Shown: positions 8,879 through 18,197, counted from the stretch's first letter. The stretch is 64,000 nt of DNA from Pseudoalteromonas fuliginea (GCF_000690055.1 NZ_JJNZ01000037.1:1-64000), one strand, 5' to 3'. The notes: generated from the letters alone by a model not told the origin. Numbers and translations: made by a program.

Positions 8879-10657
8879 GTGAGCACAGTTAACGAACTAT
8901 TTTTACAGCGGGTAGAGCAACATCTTCGAATAATTTATGAGGATGTTGAACTGCCCTTATCAATTGCTGAGCTTGCTCAGCAATTGATTAAAATTATTTT
9001 AGGCAGCAGTCCACTTCGCGACCCGACACCGCATACAAATAGGTGGGATGAACAAGATATAGTATTGATAGCTTATGGTGATTCAATTATTAAGCATGAT
9101 AATAGTGATTTTGCGGTATCGAGCCCAATGGAAGCTCCGCTCAAAACACTACACCGATTTATAAAAGATCAATGCGATATGCAACTTAATGCGCTGCATA
9201 TATTACCATTTTACCCGTACAGCTCAGACGAAGGCTTTGCGGTAATGAACTACGTGCAAGTGAACGAATCGCTAGGGGATTGGGGAGATATTCAAAATAT
9301 TGCTAAAGACGTAAAGTTAATGGCAGATTTAGTTATTAACCATTGCTCAAGCAGAAGCGTATGGTTTGAGAATTTTTTAAACGATTTACACCCAGGTAAA
9401 GATTACTTTAAAACGGCAAGCTTAACTGATGATTTAAGCCAAGTTGTACGCCCGCGTACCTCATCGTTATTGAATACCGTAACAACGCCAAGCGGCGAAA
9501 AACACGTATGGTGCACGTTTAGTCACGATCAGGTTGATTTTGATTTTGGCAATCCTGATGTACTTAAAGAGTTTGTGGGCATAATTCGGCATTATTTAGA
9601 CAACGGTGTGCGCTTATTTAGACTCGATGCAGTTGCTTTTTTATGGAAGCAACTAAATACAAATTGTATTAACTTACCACAAACACATGAAGCCGTAAGG
9701 CTAATGCGCACGCTTATTGAGCATGTAGAGCCAAGTGTGGTCATAATTACCGAAACCAATATCCCAAATCAAGAAAACCTATCGTATTTTGGTAACGCCA
9801 ATGAAGCGCATGCGATTTACAACTTTGCACTGCCACCATTATTGCTACACACTTTGTTAAGTGGTGATAGCACAGCACTTAAACACTGGATGATGAGTAT
9901 GCCGCCGGCGCAAAACGGCACAGCCTACTTTAACTTTATAGCATCGCATGACGGAATTGGGCTTAGGCCAATTGAGGGTTTATTAGAACCTAGCGAAGTG
10001 GCTTCACTCGTAAGCACAACGATGCAATTTGGTGGGCGTGTTTCAATGCGTACCAGTAATGACGGCACACATACCCCATATGAGCTAAACATTGCATTAT
10101 TCGATGCGCTACAAGGAACACATAACGGCCCAGACAAATTTGGCCTTGAACGGTTTATGTGTGCACACGCAATTATGTTTGCACTTGAGGGAATACCAGG
10201 GCTTTATATCCATAGTTTACTTGGCACAACAAACGATTACGAGCGTTTTGAAAACTCTCAACACAACAGAGCCATTAATCGTCATCGTTGGCAAGAGTCA
10301 AAATTGTTAGCAGCGATTGGTGAAAAATACAGCCATCATCATAAAGTATTTAACGGTATTAAAGCGTTATTGGGTGTACGTAAAAAGCAAAGTGCGTTTC
10401 ATCCTAATGCCACGCAGTTTACGCTGCATTTAGCGGGGGGATTATTTGGTTTTTGGCGACAAAGCATCGATCGAAAGCAAAGTATATTTTGTGTTTATAA
10501 TATAAGCGATAAAGCACAAACCTTAATACTAGCCGATTTAAACCTAATTAATACGCAGCAATGGTTCGATTTAGTTGCAGTAAACACAATAGAAGAAGGG
10601 CAGTTAAATATTGAACTCGAGCCATATCAAAGCGTGTGGTTGAGCAACCTGCAGTAA
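8879..10657 (+). CDS. ggaP: Glucosylglycerate phosphorylase (GH13_18, sucrose-phosphorylase-like)
   Basis: 592 residues, GTG start with AAAGGGG just upstream. It is a GH13 barrel: LRLF-type strand with nucleophile Asp in [10 protein letters not shown] (D250), acid/base Glu in ITETNIP, and the third Asp in [10 protein letters not shown]. The FLWK-type motif after the nucleophile and the NLPQTH segment resemble glucosylglycerate phosphorylases (E. coli YcjM type) rather than true sucrose phosphorylases. The reaction would be glucosylglycerate + phosphate giving glucose-1-phosphate + D-glycerate. The released glycerate is the substrate of the fused kinase two genes upstream. Sucrose phosphorylase activity is the alternative, but the operon argues against it. 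Confidence 0.85.
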   Translation: MSTVNELFLQRVEQHLRIIYEDVELPLSIAELAQQLIKIILGSSPLRDPTPHTNRWDEQDIVLIAYGDSIIKHDNSDFAVSSPMEAPLKTLHRFIKDQCDMQLNALHILPFYPYSSDEGFAVMNYVQVNESLGDWGDIQNIAKDVKLMADLVINHCSSRSVWFENFLNDLHPGKDYFKTASLTDDLSQVVRPRTSSLLNTVTTPSGEKHVWCTFSHDQVDFDFGNPDVLKEFVGIIRHYLDNGVRLFRLDAVAFLWKQLNTNCINLPQTHEAVRLMRTLIEHVEPSVVIITETNIPNQENLSYFGNANEAHAIYNFALPPLLLHTLLSGDSTALKHWMMSMPPAQNGTAYFNFIASHDGIGLRPIEGLLEPSEVASLVSTTMQFGGRVSMRTSNDGTHTPYELNIALFDALQGTHNGPDKFGLERFMCAHAIMFALEGIPGLYIHSLLGTTNDYERFENSQHNRAINRHRWQESKLLAAIGEKYSHHHKVFNGIKALLGVRKKQSAFHPNATQFTLHLAGGLFGFWRQSIDRKQSIFCVYNISDKAQTLILADLNLINTQQWFDLVAVNTIEEGQLNIELEPYQSVWLSNLQ

Positions 10658-10679
10658 ATATTTTTAACGATTTAAATAT

Positions 10680-10715
10680 AAAACTAACTGTAAAGGGGCT
10701 TTACAGTTAGTTTTA
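10680..10715 (+). terminator. Intrinsic terminator of the glucosylglycerate operon
   Basis: Perfect 15-bp stem (10680-10694 with 10700-10714) around the loop ggggc, ending in tttt. Confidence 0.85.
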
Positions 10716-10792
10716 AGCCATTTCACTACCCGAGTTACTTTCTTTTCTATCCTTGATACAATCTGTAGGTTTTTAACTTAGTAAGGTTGTTC

Positions 10793-11182
10793 ATGAAGTC
10801 TTTTTATATATTTTTCACATTGTTATTTAGCTCATTAGCATTTGCTGATCAGCCTGTTGATCTCGAAATAAACATGAAAAACACAGGCCTTGCTTATAAA
10901 CAAGCAGTACAAGCAACTGATCTAGTAGAATTTAATATCGCAATCGATAAGTTTATTAAGCTGGTAAAAGTAAGTAAAACAGCCAAATTTTATAAAGAGC
11001 CCGAACAGTCATTACAAGGCCTTGATAAAGTAATTACTCAGGCTGAGCTTGCTAAAAATGCGGCTAATGAACAAGGGCTCGCAGAGGCGAAAGCATCATT
11101 AAAAAATATAGATGATTTACGTAAAAAATATCACAAACTACATGAGCCACCAGGCTTTTTTGAATTATTGTTTGGTTCGTAA
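10793..11182 (+). CDS. cybC: Cytochrome b562 family protein
   Basis: 129 residues from ATG 10793 (TAAGG 6 bases upstream; a TTG two codons earlier is less likely). A signal peptide (about 1-18, cut after LAFA) sends it to the periplasm. The mature part lines up with the four-helix E. coli cytochrome b562: DLEINMKN gives the axial Met (M28) and LRKKYHKL the axial His (H114). There is no CXXCH, so heme would be non-covalent. The electron partner is unknown. It is a single gene between the glucosylglycerate operon terminator and an OsmC gene. Confidence 0.75.
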   Translation: MKSFYIFFTLLFSSLAFADQPVDLEINMKNTGLAYKQAVQATDLVEFNIAIDKFIKLVKVSKTAKFYKEPEQSLQGLDKVITQAELAKNAANEQGLAEAKASLKNIDDLRKKYHKLHEPPGFFELLFGS

Positions 11183-11254
11183 TCTAGGCTCAAACTAAAA
11201 AATTATGTATTAGTAAATATTTTAACCGACATTTAGGTTATATAAGGAATAACA

Positions 11255-11641
11255 ATGGAAATTTCAGTTTCAATGTTAGAAGGCCAAAAGCAAAGTGCAA
11301 AATTTGGCGATTTAGAAGTGATAAGCGATCAAAGTATTGCTGCGGGTGGGAGTGCCGAACACCCTGAACCTTTTGACTATTTTTTAGTGAGCATGGTTCT
11401 ATGCGCAGGGTTTTACGCACGAAAGTTTTGTGAACAACGTGATATTTCTACACAAGGAATGACGCTAACGCAAAACAATGAAAACGTTGATGACAATGGT
11501 AAAAAGTTATTTACTATTGAAATTAACCTACCAGAGGGTTTTCCTGAAAAATATAAAAAAGCCCTTATAGCTGCTGTTAATACGTGTACTGTTAAAAAAG
11601 TAATTCAGGCCGTGCCTGAATTTTCAGTCATTGTAAAATAG
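11255..11641 (+). CDS. OsmC family protein
   Basis: 128 residues. The GG-x-EHPEPFDYFL motif, the Cys of MVLCAGFYA and the second conserved Cys in NTCTVKK match OsmC/Ohr-like proteins, which reduce organic hydroperoxides with two redox Cys. It is closer to the general OsmC-like (YhfA-type) group than to Ohr. Ribosome site AAGGA precedes the ATG. Monocistronic and cytoplasmic. Confidence 0.8.
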   Translation: MEISVSMLEGQKQSAKFGDLEVISDQSIAAGGSAEHPEPFDYFLVSMVLCAGFYARKFCEQRDISTQGMTLTQNNENVDDNGKKLFTIEINLPEGFPEKYKKALIAAVNTCTVKKVIQAVPEFSVIVK

Positions 11642-11704
11642 TAACGTCCTAAAATTAGGTAGCTTAAATAAGCTACCTAATTATGCATTAATACCCCGCT
11701 GAGA

Positions 11705-11839
11705 TTACTTCTTTTTCATCCCTTGAACGGCTTTAAAGCGAGGGTTGCTTTTACAGATAACAAATACACGGCCTTTGCGTTTAACTATTTGACAACCAGC
11801 ACGCTTTTTTGCACTTTTGAGTGAGCTAAGTACCTTCAT
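11705..11839 (-). CDS. rpmJ2: Ribosomal protein L36, zinc-independent type B
   Basis: 44 codons encoding [20 protein letters not shown] and onward to a KKK end. The family is clear ([24 protein letters not shown]), but the four-ligand CxxC/CxxxxH zinc ribbon of standard L36 is missing, as in E. coli YkgO. It overlaps the L31B gene by one base (TAATG). It would replace zinc-binding L36 when zinc is scarce. Confidence 0.9.
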   Translation of the reverse strand: MKVLSSLKSAKKRAGCQIVKRKGRVFVICKSNPRFKAVQGMKKK

Positions 11840-12105
11840 TATTTCTCCTCTTTTTTACTCGTTGAAACACCTTTAAATCGACGATTAAACTGTGCAACAC
11901 GACCATCTGTAGTTACGGTTTTTTGCTTACCTGTATAGAAAGGGTGTGAATCACTCGACACATCAATAGGCACATACGGGTAAGTTTTACCGTCTACCTC
12001 AACAGTGCGATTGGTTTTAATTGTTGAACCGATAATAAAATAAGAGTCGACAGCGGTGTCGTGAAAAGCAACTACTTGGTAGTCAGGGTGAATATTTGGT
12101 TTCAT
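11839..12105 (-). CDS. rpmE2: Ribosomal protein L31, zinc-independent type B
   Basis: 88 residues ([18 protein letters not shown], then [21 protein letters not shown]). The CxxC zinc ligands of type A L31 are absent, so this is the YkgM-type paralogue that is made when zinc is limiting. First gene of a two-gene unit with L36 type B, overlapping by one base. An AT-rich palindrome lies directly before the start and could be the Zur operator. Confidence 0.93.
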   Translation of the reverse strand: MKPNIHPDYQVVAFHDTAVDSYFIIGSTIKTNRTVEVDGKTYPYVPIDVSSDSHPFYTGKQKTVTTDGRVAQFNRRFKGVSTSKKEEK

Positions 12106-12118
12106 AATGCGCCTCAGT

Positions 12119-12144
12119 AAATGATATGTGATAATATATCATTT
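12119..12144 (-). promoter_or_regulatory. Possible Zur operator
   Basis: Inverted repeat aaatgatat (12119-12127) / atatcattt (12136-12144) 14 bases upstream of the L31B start codon. Position and AT-rich palindromic form suit a Fur-family (Zur) site, and type B L31/L36 genes are usual Zur targets. The spacing does not match the consensus I remember exactly, so the assignment is tentative. Confidence 0.45.
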
Positions 12145-12344
12145 AATTTAACGCATTTTTTTGTGCTTTGCAAATAGTTTTAAAAGCAGTGAAAAGCACC
12201 AGTTTGATGGCTATTTGTGCAAATAAATCAAAAAATAAGCACTTAGATTAAAAATGCTGGCTATTAGCGTTTAGGCTGTTATAACTATATTTAAGCTAAT
12301 AAAAACGTTAAAACCGCATTTACAGTTGATCACAGAGGTAATGT

Positions 12345-12614
12345 ATGAGCGACGCAGTACAACAACAAGAAAAAATAGATCAAGGGGTGATGGATACCCT
12401 AAGAGAGCGTGACCATAGTGCCTTAGCACATCAACTTAATCCTTTAAGTTGTAACCACAACGACATTGTTGAGTTATTGGCACAATATATGGCACTCAGT
12501 GAGCAAGACAATGATGAATTGTTTGACGATTGGTTTGATAATTTATCTAAAGAACAGCATACGGTATTAAAAGTTTTTGAAATTTATCGAGGTCAATATG
12601 AGCATCAAAACTAA
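12345..12614 (+). CDS. Hypothetical small acidic protein
   Basis: 89 residues, start supported by GAGGT just upstream. It is soluble, rich in Asp, Glu and Gln, and probably helical, with no signal or membrane segment. Not recognised. The ordinary codon use and ribosome site suggest a real gene. Confidence 0.6.
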   Translation: MSDAVQQQEKIDQGVMDTLRERDHSALAHQLNPLSCNHNDIVELLAQYMALSEQDNDELFDDWFDNLSKEQHTVLKVFEIYRGQYEHQN

Positions 12615-12797
12615 TATTGTTTTAGATGCTTAGTTTTACTCTAAATACGAATAATTTAACTTTATGATTAAAGCGTTATTAGACTAATATAAATTTACTC
12701 TCTGATTAAAGTTTGGTTATACCGAGCTAAATTAGTTTAATAATTTCAAGTTTTTAAGAAATGTTTGTTAAAATTAGTCAGTTAACAGGAGTCAACA

Positions 12798-13094
12798 GTG
12801 GCAGACATTAATAAGTTAGTAAATAATATAAAAACAATAGTGAAAGATAATCAAATACCGCTTAATAAACTAATGACACCTGACTTTATTAGCTCACATA
12901 CAAAGTATAATGATTTTGATAGTTTATTGGCCGGAGGCGGTTTTGAAATAACGGATGAAAAACAATTTAATTTATTTCCTAGTAACGATTGGGAAGCGTA
13001 CATAACTAGGCAAACGCAGTTTATATCATGGAGAGAGATGAGGATGAGAGCCATGGTTATTTATGTTGGTTATCAAATAACACTCGATGATTAA
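12798..13094 (+). CDS. Hypothetical protein
   Basis: 98 residues from GTG 12798 with AGGAG 7 bases upstream. It is a soluble, mixed alpha/beta-looking protein with the motif FNLFPSNDWEAYITRQTQF. Not recognised. It converges on the LysR gene with only 32 bases between the stop codons. Confidence 0.55.
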   Translation: MADINKLVNNIKTIVKDNQIPLNKLMTPDFISSHTKYNDFDSLLAGGGFEITDEKQFNLFPSNDWEAYITRQTQFISWREMRMRAMVIYVGYQITLDD

Positions 13095-13126
13095 TTTATT
13101 ACCTTTATTATTTCTATTTTAAAAGA

Positions 13127-14014
13127 TCACAAAGTTAGTTTTGGTTTTATAAAATCTAAAAAAGCGACAATACGAGACGAAACTGCGCTGTTTTTATAAT
13201 AAACCGCTTGTATAATTTCACGATTATTTGGCCTCATAACCGCATTGGGTAGTAATTCAATAAGTCGCTTTTCATTTATGTCATTTCCAATCATAAAATC
13301 CGAGAGTAAAGCAATGCCTTGCCCTACTAAACATAATTGTCGTACTGTCTCTCCGCTACTCGCGCTCAGCGAATAGCTTAGTTTTAAAGGTTGAATTAAC
13401 GGCCAGCTATTAAGTTTAGGTGAGTCGGTAAAACCAATTAATTTATGGCTGGTTAAATCATTTATAGCATTAATTTTAGGGTTACTTTTTAAATACTCAG
13501 GGCTTGCGACTATACGCAGTTTACTATGGCCTAACTTACGAGCATGTAGGTTTGAGTCCTTTAAATCACCAATGCGTATGGCTAGGTCGGTTTTATGTTC
13601 AAGTAAATCAATAATGCTATCGTGCGAGGTTATATCAAGCGTTATGTGCGGGTATTGCTTAGCAAATTCGCCAATTAAAGGCGTAAGTTGGTGCAATACA
13701 AAAGGGCTTGCCGCATCTATTCGCAGCTTGCCACTTGGCGCTTGTTTTAAAAGCTTTATGGCTTCTTCACCGGTATAAAGCGTATTTAATCCTTCGCGCG
13801 CATATTTTATAAAAGTATGGCCTTCTTCAGTAAGCTCTAATCGGCGTGTTGTTCTGTTTAGCAAAGTGCATTGCAGTGTATTTTCAAGGCGTGATACAGC
13901 TCGCGACACTTTAGCCACTTGTTGATCGAGCAAATTAGCCGCCCCCGAAAAGCTTCCGCAATCGACTACCGTTATAAACGTTTCTAAATCTTCAGTTCTT
14001 GAATGAACAGCCAT
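13127..14014 (-). CDS. LysR-family transcriptional regulator (YafC-like)
   Basis: 295 residues. Winged-helix domain at 1-65 (LETFITVVDCGSFSGAANLL, RAVSRLENTLQ), followed by the periplasmic-binding-like effector domain. It is closest in style to the E. coli YafC/AaeR group, and yafC neighbours dkgB in E. coli; here a dkgB-like gene lies 1.7 kb away. It is divergent from the MFS transporter with a 116-bp shared promoter, so it probably regulates that gene. The effector is unknown. Confidence 0.88.
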   Translation of the reverse strand: MAVHSRTEDLETFITVVDCGSFSGAANLLDQQVAKVSRAVSRLENTLQCTLLNRTTRRLELTEEGHTFIKYAREGLNTLYTGEEAIKLLKQAPSGKLRIDAASPFVLHQLTPLIGEFAKQYPHITLDITSHDSIIDLLEHKTDLAIRIGDLKDSNLHARKLGHSKLRIVASPEYLKSNPKINAINDLTSHKLIGFTDSPKLNSWPLIQPLKLSYSLSASSGETVRQLCLVGQGIALLSDFMIGNDINEKRLIELLPNAVMRPNNREIIQAVYYKNSAVSSRIVAFLDFIKPKLTL

Positions 14015-14130
14015 AAATATACCAACACCATCTTTGCATTATTAACAAAAGTATTTTGTCACTAATGCTATTTTTTGCAAACGATATTTTAGCCAAACTA
14101 TATTCTTCATATATTAATGAGGATATAACT

Positions 14131-15303
14131 ATGCCATTGGCTTTGTGGGCGCTTACCTTAAGCGCATTTGCAATAGGAACAACTGAGTTTGTAATAGTGG
14201 GGTTAGTACCAACTATTGCAAACGACTTAGGCGTAAGCCTACCTTCAGCGGGTTTGCTTGTAAGTTTATATGCGGTTGGCGTTGCTATTGGTGCACCGGT
14301 GCTAACAGCTTTAACGGGTCGTTGGAATCGTAAAGTGGTCTTAATAAGCTTAATGGGCTTGTTTGTATTGGGTAACTTGCTTGCTTGGCAAGCGCCAAGT
14401 TACGAAACATTAATACTTGCGCGCATTTTAACGGGGCTTGCCCATGGTGTGTTTTTTTCAATCGGATCGATGATTGCCACAAGTCTAGTAAGCAAAGACA
14501 AAGAAGCCAGTGCAATTGCCATTATGTTTACCGGGCTTACTGTAGCACTCGTAACTGGTGTGCCACTGGGTACATGGATTGGACAACACTTTGGTTGGCG
14601 TGCAACGTTTTTAGTTGTGTCGGTATTAGGTTTAATTGCATTAATCGGCAGCTCTATTTTAGTGCCAAAAAACTTAAAACAATCAATACCAGCCACGTTT
14701 AAAGAGCAACTACAAGTAATCGTAAAACCGCGTTTATTACTCGTGTATTTAATGACGATATTGGGCTACGGCGGCACGTTTACAGCGTTTACTTATTTAG
14801 CACCTATTTTAGAGCAACAAACAGGCTTTGCGCCTTCGGCTATTGCCTTAATAATGCTTGTTTACGGCGTATCGGTAGCGGTAGGTAATATTTGGGGTGG
14901 AAAGATGGCCGACAAACGCGGCCCAATTAGCGCACTGAGCATTATATTCAGCGCTTTGAGTATTATTTTACTGATATTTACTTTTACGATGGAATCAAAA
15001 ATTGCTGCTGTACTTACTATTTTAGTCTGGGGCGCATTTGCTTTTGGTAATGTGCCAGGCTTGCAACTTTATGTAGTAAAGCAAGCACAAAAGCACACGC
15101 CAAATGCGGTAGATGTTGCATCAGGTTTAAACATAGCCGCATTTAATATTGGTATTGCACTTGGCTCAATTATTGGTGGTAGCGTAGTAGAGAGCATGAC
15201 CCTGCAAGACACAGCATGGATAGGCGCTGTTATCTCTGTTTTAGCACTCGGTGTTACACGCTACAGCGGTATGCTTGATAAACGTGAAATTCAGCAAGCA
15301 TAA
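14131..15303 (+). CDS. MFS transporter, DHA1 (AraJ/sugar-efflux-like)
   Basis: 390 residues, 12 predicted membrane helices. ATG 14131 is chosen because GAGGA lies at 14119-14123; an upstream TTG-type extension has no ribosome site. The N-terminal FAIGTTEFVIVGLVPTIA and the loop-2 motif in LTGRWNRKVV are typical of AraJ-like DHA1 exporters. Divergent from the LysR gene, probably its target. Substrate unknown: drugs, sugars or aromatic compounds are all possible. Confidence 0.85.
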   Translation: MPLALWALTLSAFAIGTTEFVIVGLVPTIANDLGVSLPSAGLLVSLYAVGVAIGAPVLTALTGRWNRKVVLISLMGLFVLGNLLAWQAPSYETLILARILTGLAHGVFFSIGSMIATSLVSKDKEASAIAIMFTGLTVALVTGVPLGTWIGQHFGWRATFLVVSVLGLIALIGSSILVPKNLKQSIPATFKEQLQVIVKPRLLLVYLMTILGYGGTFTAFTYLAPILEQQTGFAPSAIALIMLVYGVSVAVGNIWGGKMADKRGPISALSIIFSALSIILLIFTFTMESKIAAVLTILVWGAFAFGNVPGLQLYVVKQAQKHTPNAVDVASGLNIAAFNIGIALGSIIGGSVVESMTLQDTAWIGAVISVLALGVTRYSGMLDKREIQQA

Positions 15304-15312
15304 AGTCTTAGC

Positions 15313-15576
15313 AGGGTCTGTTGACCTTTTAGGATTAAATTTGTTCAATCTAGGGAGGATTTAATCACGGAGCGAGGTTTGTAACCTAGTGGGCTAAGTA
15401 AAAATCGAGGGACAAAGAGTAAATCCACCCTAGGAAGAACCTACAGGCAGCGCGTATTTGGCATTTATGCTGCGTTATCGCCTACTTATGTGGAGCAACC
15501 ACACTGCATAGGCTCTGCCTTGCCTAAATACCAAATACACTGCTGCAAACGTAATCTCTAAAGATTAACAGACCCT
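15313..15576. repeat. MITE-like dispersed repeat, copy 1 (264 bp)
   Basis: Terminal inverted repeats agggtctgttgaccttt (left) and, on the opposite strand, agggtctgttaatcttt (right) match at 15 of 17 bases. Inside are two nested palindromes: 15350-15363 with 15420-15433 (ctaggg arms), and 15454-15467 with 15525-15538 (gtatttgg arms). No coding capacity. A second full copy is at 30533-30788. It looks like a non-autonomous element moved by a transposase encoded elsewhere. Confidence 0.8.
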
Positions 15577-15719
15577 AACCTTGAAACTAAAATTAATGAC
15601 CTCATACCTGTTATAAGGTCATAGATTTTTAAGTGACAGTCGCAATAAGAAGTAAAAGGTGTATTTCGTAAAGCTTTAAAAGAGCTTGTTTTTAACCGAT
15701 TATTTTATAAGGATAAACC

Positions 15720-16535
15720 ATGACAAAACGTGTAATAGAAATGCCAGAACTAGGTATGGGAACATTCCGCTTAGAGGGCGACACGGCCTATAACTCAGTA
15801 AAAATGGCGCTCGAAGTTGGGTTTCGCCATATTGATACCGCACAAATTTATGGCAACGAAGAGCAAGTAGGTCAAGCCATAAAAGACAGTAATATTCCGC
15901 GCAGTGAAATATTTTTAACTACCAAAGTATGGAATAACAAATTAAATAAAAGCGACTTTATTCCAAGCGTTAAAAAGTCACTTGAAAAGCTACAAGTTGA
16001 TTCGGTCGACTTACTGCTAATTCATTGGCCATCGCCTGCTAACGACGAGCCAATGAGTGAATACCTCACTGAATTACTAAAAGCGAAGCAGCTTGGTTTA
16101 ACTAAGCACATTGGTGTATCAAACTTCACCATTGCAAACTTAAATGAAGCAATGCAAACACTCGACTCGCGTGAAATATTTACCAATCAGGTTGAGGTTC
16201 ACCCATATTTAACTAATACTAGATTGCGTGCGTTTTGTGCTCAGCACGATATACACGTAACGGCGTACATGCCATTTGTAGTAGGCAAAGTACTTAAAGA
16301 TCAAACCATTATCGACATTGCTAAAAAGCACGATGCAAGTCCAGCACAAGTTGTTTTAGCATGGGTTAACGCCAGCGGTATGACGACAATTCCATCATCA
16401 ACTAAGCGCAAAAATTTAGAAGATAACTTTAACGACCACGTTAAATTAGATGATGAAGACATAGCCCGCATTGATGGCCTAGACTGTGGCGACCGCCAAG
16501 CAACACCAGACTTTGCGACGCAGTGGGATCAGTAA
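15720..16535 (+). CDS. dkgB: Aldo/keto reductase (2,5-diketo-D-gluconate reductase B-like)
   Basis: 271 residues, single (beta/alpha)8 barrel. The AKR catalytic tetrad is visible: D39 and Y44 in HIDTAQIYGNE, K69 in TTKVW, H102 in LIHWP. The C-terminal NADPH site PSSTKRKNLEDN is present. DkgB-type enzymes reduce methylglyoxal and other reactive carbonyls with NADPH in the cytoplasm. AAGGAT precedes the ATG. An ABM-domain monooxygenase follows 79 bases after the stop. Confidence 0.88.
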   Translation: MTKRVIEMPELGMGTFRLEGDTAYNSVKMALEVGFRHIDTAQIYGNEEQVGQAIKDSNIPRSEIFLTTKVWNNKLNKSDFIPSVKKSLEKLQVDSVDLLLIHWPSPANDEPMSEYLTELLKAKQLGLTKHIGVSNFTIANLNEAMQTLDSREIFTNQVEVHPYLTNTRLRAFCAQHDIHVTAYMPFVVGKVLKDQTIIDIAKKHDASPAQVVLAWVNASGMTTIPSSTKRKNLEDNFNDHVKLDDEDIARIDGLDCGDRQATPDFATQWDQ

Positions 16536-16614
16536 ACTTACCTCAAACGCAAAGTTAAACTAAATATTTTAAGGTGTAGATTATCTACACCTTAACTTTT
16601 AAAAAGGAATACAC

Positions 16615-16902
16615 ATGTTAACGGTTATAGCGGCACTGTCGTGCAAAAATATTGATGCAGATGTGATGCTTACAGCACTTGAAAACTTACAAAAGTCATC
16701 GCGCCAAGAAGTAGGGTGCTTACGTTATGAACTATCGGTAAAAAGTGATGATGAACATACCGATTACGTTGTTAGCGAACAGTGGGCGTCTGACGAACAC
16801 TTTGAAGCGCATAAAAACGAGCCACACTTTAAAGCGTTTGGTATGCAAGTTACTGGGCTTTTAACCAATAGTAGTATCGATGTATATAAATCAATTGGTT
16901 AA
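16615..16902 (+). CDS. ABM-domain monooxygenase (YgiN-like)
   Basis: 95 residues, a ferredoxin-like ABM fold: SRQEVGCLRYEL, VVSEQWASDEHFEAHKNEPHF. These small dimeric cofactor-free proteins oxidise quinols or other small aromatics. Placed after an aldo-keto reductase and near a LysR/MFS pair, it suits an electrophile or quinone detoxification set. A hairpin-like taggtgta/tacacctta segment at 16570-16592 separates it from dkgB, so cotranscription is not certain. Confidence 0.8.
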   Translation: MLTVIAALSCKNIDADVMLTALENLQKSSRQEVGCLRYELSVKSDDEHTDYVVSEQWASDEHFEAHKNEPHFKAFGMQVTGLLTNSSIDVYKSIG

Positions 16903-17186
16903 ATTATTTTTATAGTGCTTATTATGGTATGTATTAAAATACTTAGCTAAATTACATGTAATAAAGTAAATACTCAAATAGGTGCTGTTAACTTACATCA
17001 CCTTTTTATTTTTTCACTCTAACCTGCCTCTAAAATACTCAACTTCCCCAATATATCAATGCAACCTAATAGGACTCTTTTTATGAATTCGTAGTGTGTC
17101 GAAATCTAAGATAGTTTTGTAGTGAACGCCAAATTTTATGATAATAGAAAATCTACTTGGCCCACCTGTTTTAGTTGATAATTCAT

Positions 17187-17360
17187 ATGGTTTTGCTCTT
17201 ACTAATGCAAATTGATGATTCTTCTGTTAGCTTAGCAACTGACATGAAGCTAGGTGGAAAGCACATGGCTCCCTCTTTAGTTGTTGAACTAGGCAAAGAA
17301 GCAAGTATTAATATTGATGGTAAAGAGCTTTCAGTTTTAGTAAGCAAATCAAGTAGCTAA
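17187..17360 (+). CDS. Short hypothetical ORF or gene remnant
   Basis: 57 codons from ATG 17187 with no ribosome site. The C-terminal part (KLGGKHMAPSLVVELGKEA) looks like real coding sequence, while the text immediately upstream stays protein-like in another frame (ENLLGPPVLVDNSYGFALTN, ending in TGA near 17215). This suggests a frameshifted remnant. Not recognised. Confidence 0.3.
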   Translation: MVLLLLMQIDDSSVSLATDMKLGGKHMAPSLVVELGKEASINIDGKELSVLVSKSSS

Positions 17361-17386
17361 TAAGTTAAAAATTAGGAATATAATTA

Positions 17387-17545
17387 ATGAGAAACTCAAG
17401 AAATGAGATAGTAAAATATGGAGTCTCTTTTGGTACAGCTCTAGCAATTGCTATTTCATGGAGTGCTAACGAGTCTGTGTTATGGGCAATTTTGCATGGT
17501 TTTTTATCTTGGTTTTATGTTATTTGGCATGTAATTACGCGATAA
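17387..17545 (+). CDS. Small conserved membrane protein, 52 aa
   Basis: ATG 17387 with AGGAAT 8 bases upstream. The sequence begins MRNSRNEIVKYGVSFGTALA and continues with ISWSANESVLWAILHG and a WFYVIWHVITR end, with two membrane helices. I recall tiny proteins of this pattern (LWAILHG-FLSWFYVIY) as widespread in bacteria with no known function. It precedes another small membrane protein by 109 bases. Confidence 0.6.
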   Translation: MRNSRNEIVKYGVSFGTALAIAISWSANESVLWAILHGFLSWFYVIWHVITR

Positions 17546-17654
17546 GTGCTTTCGCGTGTGCACTGATTGATTATGTTGATTGCGGCCAATGTTAATAGTT
17601 GAGCAATTACCATTTAAAACGATTAAGTTAAAAATATAAAAGGAATAATTAATA

Positions 17655-18059
17655 ATGAAAGGTGCGGGTGGAAGCTCTGGTGGTATTGGGCATTTTTTTA
17701 TTGGTTTAATTATGATGTGCGGTGGCTTTTATATGCTGCTAAACGCAATTTCGGTGACTTCTAATTTTGGACTAAGTTCTCGCATTTATAGTGTTAATGC
17801 TTTAGGTGGCTTTGGCGTTACAGGCGGCATGGTTATGATCCCGTTTATTTTTGGTGTGGGCCTAATTTTTTATAATTCTAAAAACATTTTAGGCTGGGTG
17901 CTATCGCTTGGCTCGTTAACAGCACTAATATTTGGCGTTATATCGAGTGTTCGATTTAGTATGCGAACTATGACGTCGTTTGATTTGATTGTTATTATAA
18001 TTTTAGCGTTTGGTGGCTTAGGGCTGTTTTTGCGCTCGCTTAAATCTGTTGATACTTAA
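17655..18059 (+). CDS. Small glycine-rich membrane protein
   Basis: 134 residues with AAAAGGAAT upstream of the ATG. Four hydrophobic segments follow a Gly/Ser-rich N-terminus (MKGAGGSSGGIGHFFIGLIM). It is probably an inner-membrane protein of unknown function. It may form a unit with the 52-aa membrane protein upstream. Confidence 0.65.
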   Translation: MKGAGGSSGGIGHFFIGLIMMCGGFYMLLNAISVTSNFGLSSRIYSVNALGGFGVTGGMVMIPFIFGVGLIFYNSKNILGWVLSLGSLTALIFGVISSVRFSMRTMTSFDLIVIIILAFGGLGLFLRSLKSVDT

Positions 18060-18197
18060 ATAATTACCACGCTTTGTTTTAAATACAATTTTAACTAGAG
18101 GCATTTAACATGATGTTCCAATGCCTAAACTAATATATGAATAATGTAATCCTTCCTATTTACTGCTTAACCAGTAATGTATTTTAAAGAGATTTAT

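Noticed and set aside
15313..15576. Repeat region considered as a small RNA gene
   Set aside because: Terminal inverted repeats and a second copy elsewhere favour a mobile repeat; no promoter seen. An RNA role is not excluded.
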